64,000 nucleotides of DNA from an uncultured Alteromonadaceae bacterium (GCA_950073835.1 CATMRP010000002.1:1-64000), one strand, 5' to 3'. Shown: positions 8,323 to 18,672, numbered from the stretch's first letter. Made by a program: numbers and translations. Notes: generated by a model not told the origin, from the sequence alone.

Positions 8323-10650
8323 ATGCTCTTTTGGATTATTGTCGCGGCGCTGATTTTCGTCCTGTTTCAGGTTAAATCATTGCGCCGACAGTGGGTCACC
8401 GGCCCTGCATTTAAACTCTTCAAGAAAGTTTTACCACCGCTAAGCCAAACCGAACGGGAAGCTATGGAAGCCGGCTCGGTATGGGTAGAAGGCGATTTAT
8501 TTTCCGGAAAGCCCGACTGGGAGCGCCTGTATTCCATGGCATTACCTCAGTTAACCGACGAAGAGCAGTCGTTTTTAGATAACGAAGTGAATGACCTGAT
8601 GGGCTTGATTGATGATTTCGACGTGATCCACAAAGACAAAGACTTCACCGAGGACGCCTGGCGCTATATGCGGGAAAAAGGCTTTTTCGCCATGATCATA
8701 CCCAAAGAGTATGGCGGTAAAGCATTCTCTGCGCTGGCGAATTCAACCATTGTATCGAAAATTGCCAGCCGTTCGGTAAGTGCCGGCGTTACCGTGATGG
8801 TACCTAACTCACTGGGCCCCGGTGAACTGCTAAGCCACTATGGTACCCAGCAACAAAAAGATTACTGGTTGCCGCGTCTGGCCGACGGTACGGATATCCC
8901 CTGCTTTGCGCTAACCGGCCCCGAAGCGGGATCTGATGCAGGGGGCATCCCGGATACAGGTGTCATTACCATGGGTGAATACGACGGTAAGGAAACCCTC
9001 GGGATCCGCCTTAACTGGGACAAACGCTATATTACCCTCGCCCCGGTAGCCACCGTATTAGGGCTGGCATTTAAACTGTACGATCCGGATAAGCTGTTAG
9101 GTGATAAGGAAAGCATTGGTATCACCTGTGCGCTGATCCCCACCAGCCACCCGGGAGTGGAAGTTGGCCAGCGTCACCTGCCGCTCGAACAGGCCTTCAT
9201 GAACGGTACGACTCGCGGTAAAGACGTCTTTATTCCGATTGACTGGATCATCGGCGGGCCGGATTACGCGGGTAAAGGCTGGCGCATGCTGATGGAATGT
9301 TTATCAGCTGGCCGCGGTATTTCACTGCCAGCATTGTCTACCGGTAATGCTCAGCTAAGCGCGCAGACCACGGCCATTTACGCCAGTATTCGCCAGCAAT
9401 TTGGTTGCTCACTTTACGAATTTGAAGGGGTTCAGGAAGGCCTGGCTCAGCTTTCCGCCAATGCTTATCAGGCCGAAGCGGTGCGTCATCTGACCGCAGG
9501 CGCAATCGATTTAGGCCAGAAACCGGCGGTAGTGACCGCCATTGCGAAATTCCACATGACGGAAATAGCTCGCCAGAGCATTAATATCGCCATGGATATT
9601 CACGGTGGTAAGGGTATTCAGATGGGCCCGAATAATTATCTGGCCTCGCTGTATATGGCAATGCCGGTATCCATTACCGTTGAAGGGGCGAATATTCTGA
9701 CCCGCAGCCTGATGATCTTTGGCCAGGGTGCCACCCGCTGCCATCCTTATGTATTTGAAGAAATGGTGGCAGCCGCCGAACCGGACTTTAAGACCGGTCT
9801 GGCACAGTTTGAACCGTTACTGTTCAAACACATTAAGTTTGCGCTGGGGAATGCCTTTGCAGCCTTTGGTCACGGGTTAACCGGCGCCCGTTTTGCCTCT
9901 GCCCCAAAAGACGATGCCAATAAGCGCCACACGCAGCAAATTCAACGTATGAGTAAGGCACTGGCTATTTGCTCTGACATTGCCATGCTGATGCTTGGTG
10001 GTGAGCTCAAACGACGTGAAATGCTGTCTGCCCGCTTAGGCGATGTGTTAAGCGAACTGTATCTGTCTTCAGCGGTACTGAAGCACTTCTACAGTCGTGG
10101 CGCTAACCCTAAAGAGCAACCCATTGTTGATTACCTTATCGAGCAGTCACTGTATAACTGTGAGGTAGCACTTAAAGGGTATTGCCGCCACATTGCTAAT
10201 CCGGTAATTGGTACGCTGATTAAGCGTCTGATCTTCCCGTGGGGCAGTGCCTACAATCCACCTAAAGACACGCTGAAAACCCAATTGGCGTTTAATTTGT
10301 GTCAGGATAAATCACTGCGCGATGCGATTACCCCAATGTGTTATGTAGGTAAGAATGAAGATGATGCCGTTGCCGTGCTGAACGAGGCCATGGATGCCAT
10401 CGACGCTCTCGCGCCGTTAGCAGCCAAAGTCAAAGCCGCGCAACAGGCTAAGACCCTGCCGCGCAAAGGCAGTATCTTCCAATTACGCGACAAAGCGCTA
10501 GCTGAGCAGGTGATTACCCAGGCCGAGGCCGAGCAGATCGCAGCCGCAGACGAGTTGCGTAAAAAGGTCGTTAACATTGACGAATTCGACTTTGACCTTG
10601 GCCTTGCCCAGGGTAAAGAGGATGACGTGAAAGTGAGCGATGCTGCCTGA
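8323..10650 (+). CDS. fadE: Long-form acyl-CoA dehydrogenase FadE
   Basis: A 775-residue protein close to the length of Escherichia coli FadE (about 814). An N-terminal membrane anchor (residues 1-18) is followed by the acyl-CoA dehydrogenase N-terminal, middle and C-terminal domains (CFALTGPEAGSDAGGIPDTG is the FAD/substrate-binding signature near 195-215) and the extra C-terminal domain that marks FadE. It catalyses the first, FAD-dependent step of fatty-acid beta-oxidation, acyl-CoA to trans-2-enoyl-CoA. The RBS AGGGGA lies 6 bases before the ATG. It stands alone between a PsrA-like operator and a strong bidirectional terminator. Confidence 0.95.
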   Translation: MLFWIIVAALIFVLFQVKSLRRQWVTGPAFKLFKKVLPPLSQTEREAMEAGSVWVEGDLFSGKPDWERLYSMALPQLTDEEQSFLDNEVNDLMGLIDDFDVIHKDKDFTEDAWRYMREKGFFAMIIPKEYGGKAFSALANSTIVSKIASRSVSAGVTVMVPNSLGPGELLSHYGTQQQKDYWLPRLADGTDIPCFALTGPEAGSDAGGIPDTGVITMGEYDGKETLGIRLNWDKRYITLAPVATVLGLAFKLYDPDKLLGDKESIGITCALIPTSHPGVEVGQRHLPLEQAFMNGTTRGKDVFIPIDWIIGGPDYAGKGWRMLMECLSAGRGISLPALSTGNAQLSAQTTAIYASIRQQFGCSLYEFEGVQEGLAQLSANAYQAEAVRHLTAGAIDLGQKPAVVTAIAKFHMTEIARQSINIAMDIHGGKGIQMGPNNYLASLYMAMPVSITVEGANILTRSLMIFGQGATRCHPYVFEEMVAAAEPDFKTGLAQFEPLLFKHIKFALGNAFAAFGHGLTGARFASAPKDDANKRHTQQIQRMSKALAICSDIAMLMLGGELKRREMLSARLGDVLSELYLSSAVLKHFYSRGANPKEQPIVDYLIEQSLYNCEVALKGYCRHIANPVIGTLIKRLIFPWGSAYNPPKDTLKTQLAFNLCQDKSLRDAITPMCYVGKNEDDAVAVLNEAMDAIDALAPLAAKVKAAQQAKTLPRKGSIFQLRDKALAEQVITQAEAEQIAAADELRKKVVNIDEFDFDLGLAQGKEDDVKVSDAA

Positions 10651-10677
10651 GATATTAAGCATTTTCATGTCAGTTTC

Positions 10678-10703
10678 AAACGGCGCCTGCAGGCGCCGTT
10701 TTT
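10678..10703. terminator. Bidirectional terminator between fadE and EAL gene
   Basis: AAACGGCGCC (10678-10687) pairs perfectly with GGCGCCGTTT (10692-10701) around TGCA, followed by further Ts. It serves fadE on the plus strand. It also overlaps the stop codon of the convergent EAL gene, which ends at 10702. Confidence 0.9.
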
Positions 10704-12954
10704 AGTTAAACAGAGTAACCGCTTCACTGGCCGGTACCGGCCGGGCAAACAAGTACCCCTGCAGGTAATCACATCCATACTGATGCAGCAGCTCCCGCTG
10801 AACATCGGTTTCCACGCCCTCGGCAATCACTTTAAGGCCTAGGTTATGCGCCAGCTGACAAATGGTTAGCACTATCGCCTGCTGCTTGGGAGCATCCACC
10901 ATCTGGCTGACAAAAGAGCGGTCGATTTTCACCTTGTCCACCGGAAAAGCGCTCAGGTAAGCGAGTGACGAATAGCCGGTACCAAAATCATCTATCGACA
11001 AACTCACCCCCAGCGCCCGTAATTCCACCAATACCGCACTGGCCAGCTGATGATTGTCCATAATGGAGGTTTCGGTCAGCTCCAGCTCAATTAACGAAGC
11101 TGGAATATCGTATTCACGCAAGCGACGCGCTATGGACTCAGTAAACCCCGGCTGTAAAAACTGGCGGGCAGAAATATTAATGGCAATTTGTACCTGCCGG
11201 CCTTCTTCATACCATTGCCTGGCCTGCCTGAATGCGCTGTCGAGAACCCATTCCCCAAGCACCAGAATTAAGCCACTGCGCTCAGCAATGGGGATAAATT
11301 CGCCTGGCGAGATAAATTCGCCGTTATCAATCCAGCGCAACAAACATTCACAACTTTGCACTTTGCCGTCGCTCAACTGTTGCTTGGGCTGATAATAAAG
11401 GGTTAGTTCATCATGCTCTAAAGCCTGTTCAAGACGGCGGGTAATGGTCAGTCTGCGCTGGTGATAAGCACCGTCATCGGCATTAAAGTAGTGCACCGCC
11501 TGATTATTTTTAAGCGCGATTTCCACCGCGATGTTGGTATGCAACAGCAGCGTATTATAGTCCACACTATGCACCGGATAATCACTGACCCCAAAGGTGA
11601 CATGGAAGCGCATAGCGCCCAGCGGGGTATCAATAGTATCGGCGAACTTGGTGCGTAACATGGTCAGGAGTGAGGCCAGACGATGAGCTTGCCCCTGCGT
11701 TTTTACCAGCAGCATAAAACAGGCATCAGCCACATGAAATAAACACACATCCTCCGACTCGCTGTTGACACTGGCATACTGGTGAACACTACTTTGTAAG
11801 AAATAGCCCACCGAATAAATGCAAGCCAGGGCATCAGCCAGGCCGAAGTTTTCGCTTAGCATTTTAAAATCAGAGACATCAATCATCACCGCATTGAAGG
11901 TTTGCTGTTGCGCTATCCACTGATTAGCGGTTTTTTCAAGATAACTGCGATTGCCTATGCCGGTCACCGGATGATGATATGCCTGATGTTCCAAAGCCTG
12001 CTCAGCACGGTGACGCTGAGTGATATCCCGCACATGCAAATCATAGGTTTGATGCTCTGCTATCCAGTGGCTCTGAATGGCATAAAACCGCTGCCCTATC
12101 TCCAGCACCGTCTGGGCGCAGAGTTCCCCACCACTGCTGGCCAGTGACAGCGCTTCAGACAAGGGGGCCGGAAAACTGACCATGGAATGCTGACTTGTCG
12201 GGTACAGTTGGGCTATCAGGTCATCCGCTGCCGGGTTGGCGTACAAGAGTTTGCCTTTCGCATCAATTCTGATCACCGGATTCGGGTTTCTTTTCGGAAA
12301 CAGTGCCAACGTCTCGTTTTCGGTACTAAGGCTGATATACCTGGCTGCGTAGCGGCCCAGATAAAAGCTTATAGCCGCAATACCTAACGAAAATAACGCC
12401 ACCACCCAAACGGTAATTTCCAGCAGTTGAATAATAGACAGATAGCCATTGTTCACCGACTGGTTGGTGGCCATTTCTATTTCTTTAAGTAAGGGGAGCG
12501 CGGCACGGCGATGCTGACTAATTTGCTCAAGCTGGGAACGTGACAAATTCCATTGGGTTTGCGAAGACATCAGGTTTTTATGCAGAGCTTCTGCCACCTC
12601 TGAAGCTGCTTTCAAGTGGGTAGAGACGGCAGTTATAGTTGCGGTAAAGCGACCCGCGCCGGCCATTTCATTGAGGATACTATTAAGCTGATTAAAGTTT
12701 TCTAAGTATCCCACTTCGTACAAAGAAGACTCTTCGGTGGCGTAGTACTCATACAGCAAGCGTTCCTGCTCACTGAGTAACATGCCGATTTGCTGAACCT
12801 GACTAAAAATAGCCAGATCGGTTTCCATATATTGACGCGCTTTACTCTGCACGCTGGCGGCCAGTCCATATACGCCAACGGCCAGCAATACTCCGAGCAA
12901 CACAATCGCCAGGTAAACCTGTCGTGTTCGCGATACGAGTTTGTTATTGTGCAT
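10702..12954 (-). CDS. Membrane sensor with degenerate GGDEF and EAL domains
   Basis: A 750-residue inner-membrane protein. TM1 is at about residues 14-33, a helical periplasmic sensor region follows, and TM2 is at about 175-200. Next come a PAS-like segment (NPNPVIRIDAKGKLLYANPAA), a GGDEF-fold domain and a C-terminal EAL domain. The GGDEF signature is replaced by HVADACFML, so diguanylate cyclase activity is unlikely. The EAL domain reads ECLLRW at the EAL motif but keeps DDFGTGYSS and AEGVET, the metal-binding loop and second catalytic glutamate. It is therefore probably a c-di-GMP phosphodiesterase. It stands alone, convergent with fadE. Confidence 0.9.
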   Translation of the reverse strand: MHNNKLVSRTRQVYLAIVLLGVLLAVGVYGLAASVQSKARQYMETDLAIFSQVQQIGMLLSEQERLLYEYYATEESSLYEVGYLENFNQLNSILNEMAGAGRFTATITAVSTHLKAASEVAEALHKNLMSSQTQWNLSRSQLEQISQHRRAALPLLKEIEMATNQSVNNGYLSIIQLLEITVWVVALFSLGIAAISFYLGRYAARYISLSTENETLALFPKRNPNPVIRIDAKGKLLYANPAADDLIAQLYPTSQHSMVSFPAPLSEALSLASSGGELCAQTVLEIGQRFYAIQSHWIAEHQTYDLHVRDITQRHRAEQALEHQAYHHPVTGIGNRSYLEKTANQWIAQQQTFNAVMIDVSDFKMLSENFGLADALACIYSVGYFLQSSVHQYASVNSESEDVCLFHVADACFMLLVKTQGQAHRLASLLTMLRTKFADTIDTPLGAMRFHVTFGVSDYPVHSVDYNTLLLHTNIAVEIALKNNQAVHYFNADDGAYHQRRLTITRRLEQALEHDELTLYYQPKQQLSDGKVQSCECLLRWIDNGEFISPGEFIPIAERSGLILVLGEWVLDSAFRQARQWYEEGRQVQIAINISARQFLQPGFTESIARRLREYDIPASLIELELTETSIMDNHQLASAVLVELRALGVSLSIDDFGTGYSSLAYLSAFPVDKVKIDRSFVSQMVDAPKQQAIVLTICQLAHNLGLKVIAEGVETDVQRELLHQYGCDYLQGYLFARPVPASEAVTLFN

Positions 12955-13085
12955 ATCAGCAGTTCCCTTTCAGTCCTTTGCTTTATAGACCTTTGATTAA
13001 TGTTTAAACTTTCATCCGTGGTGGAGTAATCTATCTTTAGTAAAGAGGCGTAATAACTAGTTGATTTAGCAAGGCAGGAGCATGT

Positions 13086-14327
13086 GTGGAAAAGATAAAT
13101 GAAATTACCGAAGTCGTAGAGAATTTTCTTAAGCGCGAATCCTCAGCCGGCATTCTGCTGATGATGGCTACTGCGTTGGCGTTAGTGGTAGCCAATACCC
13201 CGCTCGACATCTACTACGATAAACTGGTTTCCATGCCAGTCATTATTGCCGCCGGTGATTTCAGAATCGATAAACCCTTGCTGCTCTGGATTAACGATGG
13301 CCTGATGGCCGTGTTTTTCTTTCATGTCGGGCTGGAACTAAAGCGCGAAGTGTGTGAAGGCGAGCTGGCCAATCCCAAAAATATTGTGCTCCCCGCCAGC
13401 GGCGCCATTGGCGGCATGATGATTCCCGCACTCATTTATGTTGGCATCAACTGGGGCAACCCGGCGGCCATGTCTGGCTGGGCGATTCCCGCCGCTACTG
13501 ATATTGCTTTTGCTCTGGGAGTAATGGCCTTACTGGGCAAACGAGTGCCCGCCAGCCTTAAAGTGTTTTTGGTTACCCTGGCAATTATTGATGATATAGG
13601 CGCTATCGTGATCATCGCTTTGTTTTATACCGAGAACATCACCGAAGTGGCGTTAATGATTGCCGCTGCGTGTTTCCTGATTTTATGGATCATGAACAAA
13701 CGCAACGTGGTGGACTTACCTGGTTATATTATTGTTGGTGTAGTGCTCTGGGTGGCGCTGTTAAAATCCGGTGTGCATGCCACACTGGCAGGCGTATTAC
13801 TGGCTGCCTTTATTCCCATGCGGGAAAAACGTAACCCGGATAATTCGCCGGTGGTGCGGTTGGAACACGAGCTTAATTCCGCGGTGAGCTTTGCCATTAT
13901 CCCCATTTTCGCCTTCGCAAACGCGGGGATTAACTTCGGTAATATTTCACCCGAAGGCATTTTTCACCCGGTTACCTGGGGGATATTCTTAGGTCTGGTG
14001 GTAGGTAAACAGTTGGGCGTATTCGCCTTTTGCTGGCTGATTGTCAAACTCAGGCTGGCGTCACTGCCGTCTGATCTTAATTTTAAGCATATTTATGGTT
14101 GCTCGCTGCTGTGTGGCGTTGGCTTCACCATGAGTTTATTTATTGGCGGACTGGCGTTTCAGGAAACCGGCATCAATCAAATCTTTGATGAACGGGTAGG
14201 CATTCTCGCTGGCTCAGCGGTCTCTGCGGTGCTGGGCTTTACAGTGCTTTACTTTGTAGGCAAACCGGTGCATCCCACCGAAGAGGAATTACCTACGGTA
14301 GAGCAAAGCCCGGATCAGGCTAAATAA
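13086..14327 (+). CDS. nhaA: Na+/H+ antiporter NhaA
   Basis: A 413-residue inner-membrane protein, slightly longer than Escherichia coli NhaA (388). It has the family's hallmark PAATDIAFALGVMALLGKRVPASLKVFL, then LAIIDDIGAIVIIALFY with the paired ion-binding aspartates (169-170 here) and the TDIAF aspartate (139). It exchanges two protons for one sodium ion, useful in a marine cell. The start is GTG at 13086, supported by GGCAGGAG just upstream; the nearby ATG at 13082 is out of frame and stops at once. It is monocistronic and converges on the following LysR gene. Confidence 0.95.
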   Translation: MEKINEITEVVENFLKRESSAGILLMMATALALVVANTPLDIYYDKLVSMPVIIAAGDFRIDKPLLLWINDGLMAVFFFHVGLELKREVCEGELANPKNIVLPASGAIGGMMIPALIYVGINWGNPAAMSGWAIPAATDIAFALGVMALLGKRVPASLKVFLVTLAIIDDIGAIVIIALFYTENITEVALMIAAACFLILWIMNKRNVVDLPGYIIVGVVLWVALLKSGVHATLAGVLLAAFIPMREKRNPDNSPVVRLEHELNSAVSFAIIPIFAFANAGINFGNISPEGIFHPVTWGIFLGLVVGKQLGVFAFCWLIVKLRLASLPSDLNFKHIYGCSLLCGVGFTMSLFIGGLAFQETGINQIFDERVGILAGSAVSAVLGFTVLYFVGKPVHPTEEELPTVEQSPDQAK

Positions 14328-14342
14328 CTGTACCAAACCGGC

Positions 14343-15233
14343 TTAGAAGTGCTGCTGAACATACTGGTAAACATAATCTCTTAAACATTTTGCCCGTTGA
14401 CTCAGCAGCTTACCGCCCGGCCAGAGCAAAAAGATATCCCTGACCTCCCCGCCCCACTCCGGGAGTACTCTTGTTAGCGCACCGCTGGCCAGTTCGTCTT
14501 TCACTTCGGTGAGCGGTGCCAGGGCGATGCCCTGGGCATCGCGAACGAAATACTTCACCATTAGTGGATCGTTTACCTGAGCCCGGCAACGAGGATAAAG
14601 GGTAAATGTCTGGCCGTTCGTCTCATTATGCAGTTGCCATTTCGGGCGCATACTCAGGCCAATTAGCTCATGCTCCGATAACTCAGCGGGATTATCCGGC
14701 ATGCCGTAACGGTCAATATACTCCTCGCTGGCGACCAACACGTTTTCAATCTGGCCAAGACGACGCTGATACAAAGATGAATCATCCTGTCTGCCGATGC
14801 GGATGGCCAGATCTGCCTGAGTCTCTATCATGTCCATAGGATGATTGCTCAGGTGCAATTCCAGTTCGATTTTAGGGTATTCCCGGGTAAACGCAGTCCA
14901 CATCGGTCCTAAGATGCCATGGGAAATATTCACCGGCGCAAGTACTTTTAACTTCCCCTCCAGTTTTTGTGATTCATCACTGAACTGCTGCCGGGCCGCC
15001 TCAAACCGCTCAACCAATTCCGCATAAGCATCGAAATAAGCTTCTCCGTCCTGGGTCAGCACGCATTTCCTCGCAGACCGGTGAAGCAACTTTACGCCCA
15101 GCGCATACTCCAGCTTCTGTAATCTGCGTGTCACAGTCGCTGGCGGCAACCCGGCATAGCGCGCGGCGCCAGCCAGATTACCGTGCTTTACCACTTGCAC
15201 AAAGAGAGCAATATCGTCGAGAGATGATTTCAT
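14343..15233 (-). CDS. LysR-family regulator, DmlR/CrgA-like
   Basis: A 296-residue LysR protein: N-terminal helix-turn-helix (DDIALFVQVVKHGNLAGAARY, PPATVTRRLQKLE), then a type-2 periplasmic-binding-like effector domain with LAIRIGRQDDSSLYQRRLG, a segment typical of the large CrgA/DmlR/AaeR subgroup. It diverges from a DUF2798 gene with 109 bases between them, the classic arrangement of a LysR regulator and its target. The ligand is not predictable. Confidence 0.9.
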   Translation of the reverse strand: MKSSLDDIALFVQVVKHGNLAGAARYAGLPPATVTRRLQKLEYALGVKLLHRSARKCVLTQDGEAYFDAYAELVERFEAARQQFSDESQKLEGKLKVLAPVNISHGILGPMWTAFTREYPKIELELHLSNHPMDMIETQADLAIRIGRQDDSSLYQRRLGQIENVLVASEEYIDRYGMPDNPAELSEHELIGLSMRPKWQLHNETNGQTFTLYPRCRAQVNDPLMVKYFVRDAQGIALAPLTEVKDELASGALTRVLPEWGGEVRDIFLLWPGGKLLSQRAKCLRDYVYQYVQQHF

Positions 15234-15342
15234 TTTGGTAATTTAAGATTAATAAATTAGGCATTTATACCATTATTGTAACGCAGTACACTTAAGGGGT
15301 GAATAATTTTACTCATCCCGATCACTACAGGAATCCATTAAT

Positions 15343-15594
15343 ATGATCCATCCTCGTTTTGCCCCTGTTGTCTTCGCCCTGTTTATGTCATTTTTTATGT
15401 CGGGGATCATGTCGCTGGTGGTAACAACCATCAACATTGGTCTGGTCGATGATTTAATGCTACGCTGGCTCAATTCCTGGCCAATGACATTTGCCATTGC
15501 GTTTCCAACCATTATGGTGGTCGCCCCCATTGTAAAACGCATTGTTGGCCGTTTGATCATGCAGGAAATGGCGGCAGAAGAACAAAACCTTTGA
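15343..15594 (+). CDS. DUF2798 small membrane protein
   Basis: An 83-residue protein with two predicted TM helices (about 8-31 and 43-66) and the DUF2798 pattern: FAPVVFALFMSFFMSGIMS, INIGLVDDLMLRWLNSW, then PIVKR. RBS-like AGGAA lies about 9 bases before the ATG. The family is found in many proteobacteria, often divergent from LysR or MarR genes as here, but its role is unknown. A bidirectional terminator follows. Confidence 0.85.
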   Translation: MIHPRFAPVVFALFMSFFMSGIMSLVVTTINIGLVDDLMLRWLNSWPMTFAIAFPTIMVVAPIVKRIVGRLIMQEMAAEEQNL

Positions 15595-15640
15595 CCGTAA
15601 CAAAGAACATCGCCTTACGCGGAGTTTTTTTCATGCCAAA

Positions 15641-15666
15641 AAAAAGCCTCCGGACGGAGGCTTTTT
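15641..15666. terminator. Bidirectional terminator
   Basis: AAAAAGCCTCCG (15641-15652) pairs perfectly with CGGAGGCTTTTT (15655-15666) around a 2-base loop. A- and T-runs flank it on both strands, so it can end both the DUF2798 transcript and the convergent M1 peptidase transcript. Confidence 0.93.
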
Positions 15667-15683
15667 GGTAACTGCTGATGCGT

Positions 15684-18254
15684 TTAAAGTCCGTTCAGGA
15701 ACGCATCAAATTTGCTCTGATAGGTTTCTTTCAGGCGCAGACACTGATTAGACTCATCCATCATAATGTCGTAGCTACGTGCCATACCTTCGTGCTTGTC
15801 TTTAATTGGACCATAAAATTCAATGGCCATTGCCAGGTTATCAGCATCACAGGTGGTAGCGATAAATTCCGGCATGCGCGATACATGGTAATCAGGCATT
15901 TTTTCTAGCACTGCCTCGGCATTATCAGACAACCAGGCGTAGAAAGGACCATGGTCGTCCAGATTACGTCTGACGCTGCCCAGCATGCTAATGGTATTGG
16001 CTGGCGTTACGTTGTCGGTCAGGGCCAGATCGAGCAGCTTGTTGATCATGGCCGGATCTTCATACCCCATGGAATAAAGCAGCGTGTTTTTCACGTTGGG
16101 TAATTTGCTGTCGGCGTAGACTTTCATAATGCGATCAAACCATGCAGGGTCGGCATCCGGCCCCATAGTTGCTACGTTCAGAGCGGTTCTGGCAATACCG
16201 TTTGGCATACTGCTGGTATCGGCCAGATACTGCTCAGCCAGCGCTTTGCTTTTGTTAACCAGCGCTTCGTTGTCGCTGTGACGGCCCAGTAAACTATACA
16301 GCTGGGTACGCAGTCTGATAACACTTTCATCTTCATCATCCGACTGAGCCAGCGTAAGCTTCTCCAGCAGCGGCATGTATTTTTCGTTAAGCAGCTCGGC
16401 AAATTGCGCTTCGTTGTCATCATTGACCAGATACAGGAAGCCGGCCAGCGTACCCACTGATGCACGAATAACCACCGGATCTTCATCCGCGGCCATGGCA
16501 TTCAGTACTTTCATTACGCTGTCGATCCCTGCTTCACCACCGTTTAACAGTGCCTGCATGTTATACAGCACATTTTTCTTTTCACGGTTGTTCAGTACAT
16601 CCAAATCAGCCAGCAGGTTATCCATCTGCGCAGCCGGAATATTCCAGCGGAAATAGCCGGTGGCATTATCGTTAGGAAACACCCACTCCGCTTCAGCCAG
16701 CTGTGGTAAACGGGTAGACTGCTTATCAACAAAAACAACCTCACGGTGGATCTTGCCGTCTTTTTTGTAACTGATGTTCAGCGGTACCGCCCAGGTTTGC
16801 TCTTTCACGTCGGCACCGGCCAGGTGGAAGCGTTTTTGTGCAATAGTGCCGTCGCTTTCGATGTCCAGCAGCGGGTAGCCTGGCTGTTCAAGATAGGCTT
16901 TCATCATTTTGCTCAGGTTGAAGTCTGATACTTCATCCAGTGCAGCCCATAAATCATCGGCCTGTGTATTGCCCCAGGCATGCTTTTTCATGTAAGCCTG
17001 AACGCCTTGCTGGAAGTTTTCAGTACCAATCAGTGACTCAATCATTTGCAGGATAGATTCACCCTTAGAGTAGTTAAGTCCCAGACCGTCCATAACATCC
17101 GGCTGACTGCGAACAATCTTTTTAACCGGCTTAACCGTTGGGCTGGCATCGGCACCAAACGCGCCTTCCTGAATGATGCGATCCTTAAAGTTCAGTTCCG
17201 GATAAAGTTCCATCATCACATAGCTGGCCATCCACGAAGCAAAAGCCTCGTTTAGCCATAAGTCATCCCACCAGGCCATGGTCACCAGGTTACCGTACCA
17301 TTGATGAGCCAGTTCGTGGGCTACCACATTTAACGGGGCTGAACGTTCGGCCAGACCCGGCTCGTCTTCCAGCAATAACAGGCTGTCGCGATAAGTGATC
17401 AGACCGGCATTTTCCATGGCGCCGTGAGTAAAGTTAGGTACCGCCACAAAATCCAGCTTACGGTACGGGTAATCAATGCCGAAGAAGTTCTCCAGTGATT
17501 CGAGAATTTCAGGCGTGTGCTTTACAATAAATTTGGTTTTATCGGCGTAACCTTTCGGCACATACAGCTTGCCGGGCACTGACAGGCCTGCCATTTCCAC
17601 ACTGTCGAACGGACCTACCGTATAAGCTATAAGGTAAGTTGGCATAGGCTTGGTTTTCATAAAGGTAACGGTTTGCATACCGTCTTCTACCGTGCGCTTC
17701 TCCACCGGCGTATTTGACGCTACAACCTGTTTTTCCGGGGTGGTGATGGTCATTTGATAAGGAATTTTAAACGCCGGCTCATCAAAGCTCGGGAATGCCT
17801 TACGGGCATGCATGTCTTCAAACTGCGTGAAGATGTAATTACGGCCTTCAAAGCTCGACAGATACATACCATCTGAAGAAGTATTTACCTTGCCTTCAAA
17901 ACTGATGGCCAGTTCATAGGTACCTACCGGCACGGTAGCAGAGCTGTGCCCCCAATTGATGTTGTAATCCCCTTCGGTGATACGAAGCGGATAAATACGG
18001 TTGCCCTGACGAAGTTCGGCATTGGTCACCTGAATATCCATCTGGTAAAAGCCAACTTTGGTCACCGGCTCGGTAATAGTAAGCTCGATAATGGTTTCGC
18101 CGGAATAGTCAGGCTGGTCCGGGTCGATATTTAAATGAATTTGTTGAAACGTTGGCTTAATGGCGCCAGGTAGCCGATAGTCTACATCTTCTGCCTGGGC
18201 AACATTTGCCACCAGCATTACCATGCAGGAGACCCAGAATAAGAGTCTTTTCAT
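15684..18254 (-). CDS. Secreted M1 aminopeptidase, aminopeptidase N/ERAP type
   Basis: An 856-residue zinc metallopeptidase with a signal peptide (cleaved after NVAQA, residue 21). It shows the M1 substrate motif HGAMEN (about residue 285) and the zinc site HELAHQW with the downstream LWLNEAFASW glutamate. The last ~330 residues form the helical ERAP1_C-like cap. It releases N-terminal amino acids from peptides, here in the periplasm or on the surface, so it fits peptide scavenging. It is single-gene, with its own terminator at the 3' side. A second M1 enzyme of a different subclass lies 5.7 kb away. Confidence 0.93.
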   Translation of the reverse strand: MKRLLFWVSCMVMLVANVAQAEDVDYRLPGAIKPTFQQIHLNIDPDQPDYSGETIIELTITEPVTKVGFYQMDIQVTNAELRQGNRIYPLRITEGDYNINWGHSSATVPVGTYELAISFEGKVNTSSDGMYLSSFEGRNYIFTQFEDMHARKAFPSFDEPAFKIPYQMTITTPEKQVVASNTPVEKRTVEDGMQTVTFMKTKPMPTYLIAYTVGPFDSVEMAGLSVPGKLYVPKGYADKTKFIVKHTPEILESLENFFGIDYPYRKLDFVAVPNFTHGAMENAGLITYRDSLLLLEDEPGLAERSAPLNVVAHELAHQWYGNLVTMAWWDDLWLNEAFASWMASYVMMELYPELNFKDRIIQEGAFGADASPTVKPVKKIVRSQPDVMDGLGLNYSKGESILQMIESLIGTENFQQGVQAYMKKHAWGNTQADDLWAALDEVSDFNLSKMMKAYLEQPGYPLLDIESDGTIAQKRFHLAGADVKEQTWAVPLNISYKKDGKIHREVVFVDKQSTRLPQLAEAEWVFPNDNATGYFRWNIPAAQMDNLLADLDVLNNREKKNVLYNMQALLNGGEAGIDSVMKVLNAMAADEDPVVIRASVGTLAGFLYLVNDDNEAQFAELLNEKYMPLLEKLTLAQSDDEDESVIRLRTQLYSLLGRHSDNEALVNKSKALAEQYLADTSSMPNGIARTALNVATMGPDADPAWFDRIMKVYADSKLPNVKNTLLYSMGYEDPAMINKLLDLALTDNVTPANTISMLGSVRRNLDDHGPFYAWLSDNAEAVLEKMPDYHVSRMPEFIATTCDADNLAMAIEFYGPIKDKHEGMARSYDIMMDESNQCLRLKETYQSKFDAFLNGL

Positions 18255-18669
18255 TAACGCGTCCTCACTGTCGTTTGAGATTGGAGATTTTTATTATTTG
18301 GTGATGAAATAACTGACAAATTGTAACATTTATTGTTTCCAACATTTAATCGGTAAAGTGTAACCAACTGTTGTACGCTGTAAACTGAACCTTATAACTG
18401 GTTGGTTCACCGTTTTGCTGCATTGTTGACCATTCCATCTTCGCTTCAGTGACAAGTAAAGTAAGAAAACTTTGGCAGCAAACTCATACCCTTTCAATTC
18501 CTCCCGGGCCTGCTCTCTGCGCTGCTCTTAAAGCAGTTATTACCTTCCTGGCGCCAGCCATTATTAACAAAGCGTTATCCCGCCAAAATTAAATTTTATT
18601 ATTTTCTATGATCCCCGCAGGTATACATAACGTTAAATAATTGTAAATTTATCTGTAACAACGGAGATT
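18255..18669. other. 415-base divergent intergenic region
   Basis: This gap separates the leftward M1 peptidase from the rightward CHRD lipoprotein, so it should hold both promoters. The 100 bases before the CHRD gene are AT-rich, with TTGTAAATTTATC and a GGAG RBS. No RNA gene, convincing operator or further reading frame was recognised. Confidence 0.5.
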
Positions 18670-18672
18670 ATG

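Noticed and set aside
15309..15560. 83-codon minus-strand ORF opposite the DUF2798 gene
   Set aside because: The plus-strand frame encodes a recognisable DUF2798 protein with two TM helices; the antisense frame mirrors it.
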